DNA of 6,709 bases from Brucellaceae bacterium (GTDB taxonomy: Bacteria; Pseudomonadota; Alphaproteobacteria; Rhizobiales; Rhizobiaceae), in assembly GCA_031253705.1 (NCBI GenBank), contig JAIRVW010000199.1:1-6709 (forward strand), given 5' to 3'. Both the position numbers and the translations under genes were made by a program. The notes under the pieces were generated by a model, which made no database searches, was not told the DNA's origin, and worked only from the letters and a program-made list of their open reading frames with translations. Positions 5,558 through 6,709 of this stretch are shown piece after piece. How positions within the stretch are numbered: the first letter of the stretch is position 1; the number at the start of each line of letters is the position of its first letter.

Positions 5558-6127
5558 TTATTTCTTACGGATTGTCTGCAGACCGTCATTCCAGATCTTC
5601 AGTTCATCCAGAACAGTTTTGGCGCTGGCTTCGATCAGTTCATTGGCAACAAATTTACCTTCATCGCTGATATGGGCAGCAAAATTCGGTACGTTGATGC
5701 CTTCAGGCAGCGGTGTCATACGCATGGATGCCAGATGCAAACGGGCAATCTGTGCAGACCGTGTACCGGCCGATACGCCGCCATAGCTGAAGATTGCAGC
5801 CGGTTTGTAGTTCCACTCATAGAACAGATAATCCAGCGCATTGGTGAATTCTGCAGGCGGGAAGCTGTTATATTCCGGCATCATGAAAACGAAAGCATCG
5901 CCTTCATTGATCTTCGCGCTCCATTTTTTGGTATGCGCGTGTTCGTATTTCTGCATGCGCGGATGGTTCGGCTCATTGAAAAACGGCAAGCCCATATCAG
6001 CAAGATCAACGATTTCATTTTCAAATGCACCGTGAGCAGTCGCAAATTCGTTGAACCACTGCGCCATGATCGGACCTTTACGGCCAGGGCGGGTACTGGT
6101 GATGATTGTATACAGCTTAGGAGCCAT
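5558..6127 (-). CDS. NAD(P)H-dependent FMN reductase-family flavoprotein
   Basis: Soluble flavodoxin-like oxidoreductase of the NADPH-dependent FMN reductase family (chromate/quinone/azo reductase relatives), 189 residues, a normal length. It starts with a beta strand and the FMN phosphate-binding loop STRPGRKGP at 11-19. The family signature PEYNSFPPAEFTNALDYLF is at 84-102 (usual form PEYN, then P..LKNALD). A second flavin/dimer block, YGGVSAGTRSAQ, is at 115-126. No signal peptide or membrane segment, so it is cytoplasmic. AAGGA (6140-6136) is 8 bases before the ATG at 6127. It appears monocistronic: a terminator follows, and no regulator or partner gene is adjacent. The physiological acceptor (free FMN, quinone, chromate or another) cannot be told from sequence; a defensive quinone-reductase role is a possibility only. 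Confidence 0.9.
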   Translation of the reverse strand: MAPKLYTIITSTRPGRKGPIMAQWFNEFATAHGAFENEIVDLADMGLPFFNEPNHPRMQKYEHAHTKKWSAKINEGDAFVFMMPEYNSFPPAEFTNALDYLFYEWNYKPAAIFSYGGVSAGTRSAQIARLHLASMRMTPLPEGINVPNFAAHISDEGKFVANELIEASAKTVLDELKIWNDGLQTIRKK

Positions 6128-6340
6128 AAGGCTTATCCTTTTAAAATCTGAGCACGAAACAATTCTGCCCTGTCCCGCAGGGTGTGAAATTGCCTCTTGT
6201 CAAAATGAGCAAAGAAAACAAGGCAGACGGATTGATAGCTGCCAATTCACCTTTGTACTTAAAGCGTTTTGCCTGAACTGCAAGTATTGATGCCTGCTAT
6301 TTTATGAAACATAGCGGTACGAATTTGTGAACAATGCCCA
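6128..6340. other. Intergenic region upstream of the FMN reductase gene
   Basis: Non-coding stretch between the terminator of the CorC/TlyC-like gene and the FMN reductase. It should hold the reductase promoter. A TTGACA match on the - strand lies at 6203-6198, without a good -10 at standard spacing, and a small CCCTG/CAGGG stem (6168-6172 with 6178-6182) falls in the presumed leader. I find no RNA gene and no convincing small ORF. Confidence 0.4.
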
Positions 6341-6352
6341 TTCAAAACAATA

Positions 6353-6385
6353 AAAGCCGCGCTGTTTCCGGCGCGGCTTTCTGTG
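6353..6385 (-). terminator. Terminator of the CorC/TlyC-like gene
   Basis: A perfect 10-bp GC-rich stem (AAAGCCGCGC at 6353-6362 with GCGCGGCTTT at 6371-6380) closes an 8-base loop. On the - strand the stem runs into TTTTATTG, a short T-rich tail. It lies about 20 bases after the stop codon of the partial gene at the right edge. Confidence 0.85.
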
Positions 6386-6400
6386 TTTTCAGGATATATT

Positions 6401-6709
6401 TCAGATATCGTAAGCAGGCAGCGCCGTGATCCTGACCTTGGCAATATTCCTGCGTTCCATGGTCAGCACTTCAAATTCGAAGCCTGCAGCCGTGAATTTC
6501 TCGCCGCCTGACGGAATATGACCCAGATGCCAGAGAACATAACCGGCAAGTGTCGTATAACGATCATCCTCATCCACCAGATCAGTATCCAGAATACCGC
6601 TGAGGCGGCGGATATCAGTGAAACCATCCACAATCCAGACACCGTCCTCCAGCGTTTCCACGCTTGGCGCATCGCCGTCTTCATCCGGAAACTCACCGGC
6701 AATCGCTTC
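6401..6709 (-). CDS. Hemolysin-like CorC/TlyC-family protein, C-terminal part (partial)
   Basis: The last 102 codons of a gene that continues past the right edge of the window; the frame is open to base 6709. The visible part begins EAIAGEFPDEDGD, then ETLEDGVWIVDGFTDIRRLSG, YTTLAGYVLWHLGHIPSGGE, and FEFEVLTMERRNIAKVRI. This is the CorC_HlyC transporter-associated domain (FAD-binding-like fold) that ends HlyC/CorC/TlyC/YtfL-type proteins, after their membrane CNNM (DUF21) and paired CBS domains. Whether this one has the membrane domain or is the shorter soluble type cannot be seen. Members are linked to Mg2+/Co2+ handling or to membrane integrity, and the old name hemolysin is not evidence of toxin activity. 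A GTG at about 6661 is internal to the frame and not the true start. Confidence 0.85.
   Translation of the reverse strand, partial: EAIAGEFPDEDGDAPSVETLEDGVWIVDGFTDIRRLSGILDTDLVDEDDRYTTLAGYVLWHLGHIPSGGEKFTAAGFEFEVLTMERRNIAKVRITALPAYDI

Noticed and set aside
5558..6127. Naming the flavoprotein as a specific chromate, azo or quinone reductase
   Set aside because: The motifs only define the FMN reductase superfamily; substrate-level naming is not supported by the sequence.

Overview
The window looks like chromosomal DNA from an alphaproteobacterium, most likely a Brucellaceae-type member of the Hyphomicrobiales (Brucella/Ochrobactrum/Pseudochrobactrum-like). This rests on the protein style (a long-insert polyamine-type permease, a TlyC/CorC-type protein, a compact FMN reductase), moderate GC content and AAAGCCGC-type terminators. 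The genus is an inference that I could not test here. Almost all of the window is ordinary metabolic and transport content; I see no phage, insertion sequence, CRISPR or RNA gene.

Layout. Positions 1-2006 (+) hold the distal part of a polyamine-type (PotABCD-like) ABC importer operon. It comprises the last codons of an upstream gene, a PotB-like permease with an unusually long periplasmic segment, and a PotC-like permease. The three are chained by two ATGA stop/start overlaps, and a strong rho-independent terminator follows at about 2029. Positions 2174-4961 (-) hold a convergent sulfate/thiosulfate import operon read cysP -> cysU (cysT) -> cysW. The binding protein is clearly CysP-like rather than Sbp-like. 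No cysA ATPase gene follows cysW, so the ATPase must be encoded elsewhere. A terminator-like hairpin sits between cysP and cysU, and an AT-rich stretch of nested inverted repeats lies upstream of cysP, where a regulator would be expected to bind.

Positions 5211-5384 (-) encode a 57-residue basic protein of unknown function with a good ribosome binding site, a TTGACA box and a perfect 9-bp dyad upstream. Positions 5558-6127 (-) encode an NAD(P)H-dependent FMN reductase-family flavoprotein with its own terminator. Positions 6401-6709 (-) are the C-terminal end of a hemolysin-like CorC/TlyC-family protein that continues beyond the window, also with its own terminator.

How it works together. The two transport operons converge on the 2007-2173 gap, which holds one strong terminator and one extra palindromic hairpin. 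CysP would capture sulfate or thiosulfate in the periplasm, and CysU and CysW form the channel. The three genes on the right appear to be independent transcription units. The points most worth a second look are the missing cysA, the intra-operon terminator, the nested operator-like repeats, and the small unknown gene with its dyad.
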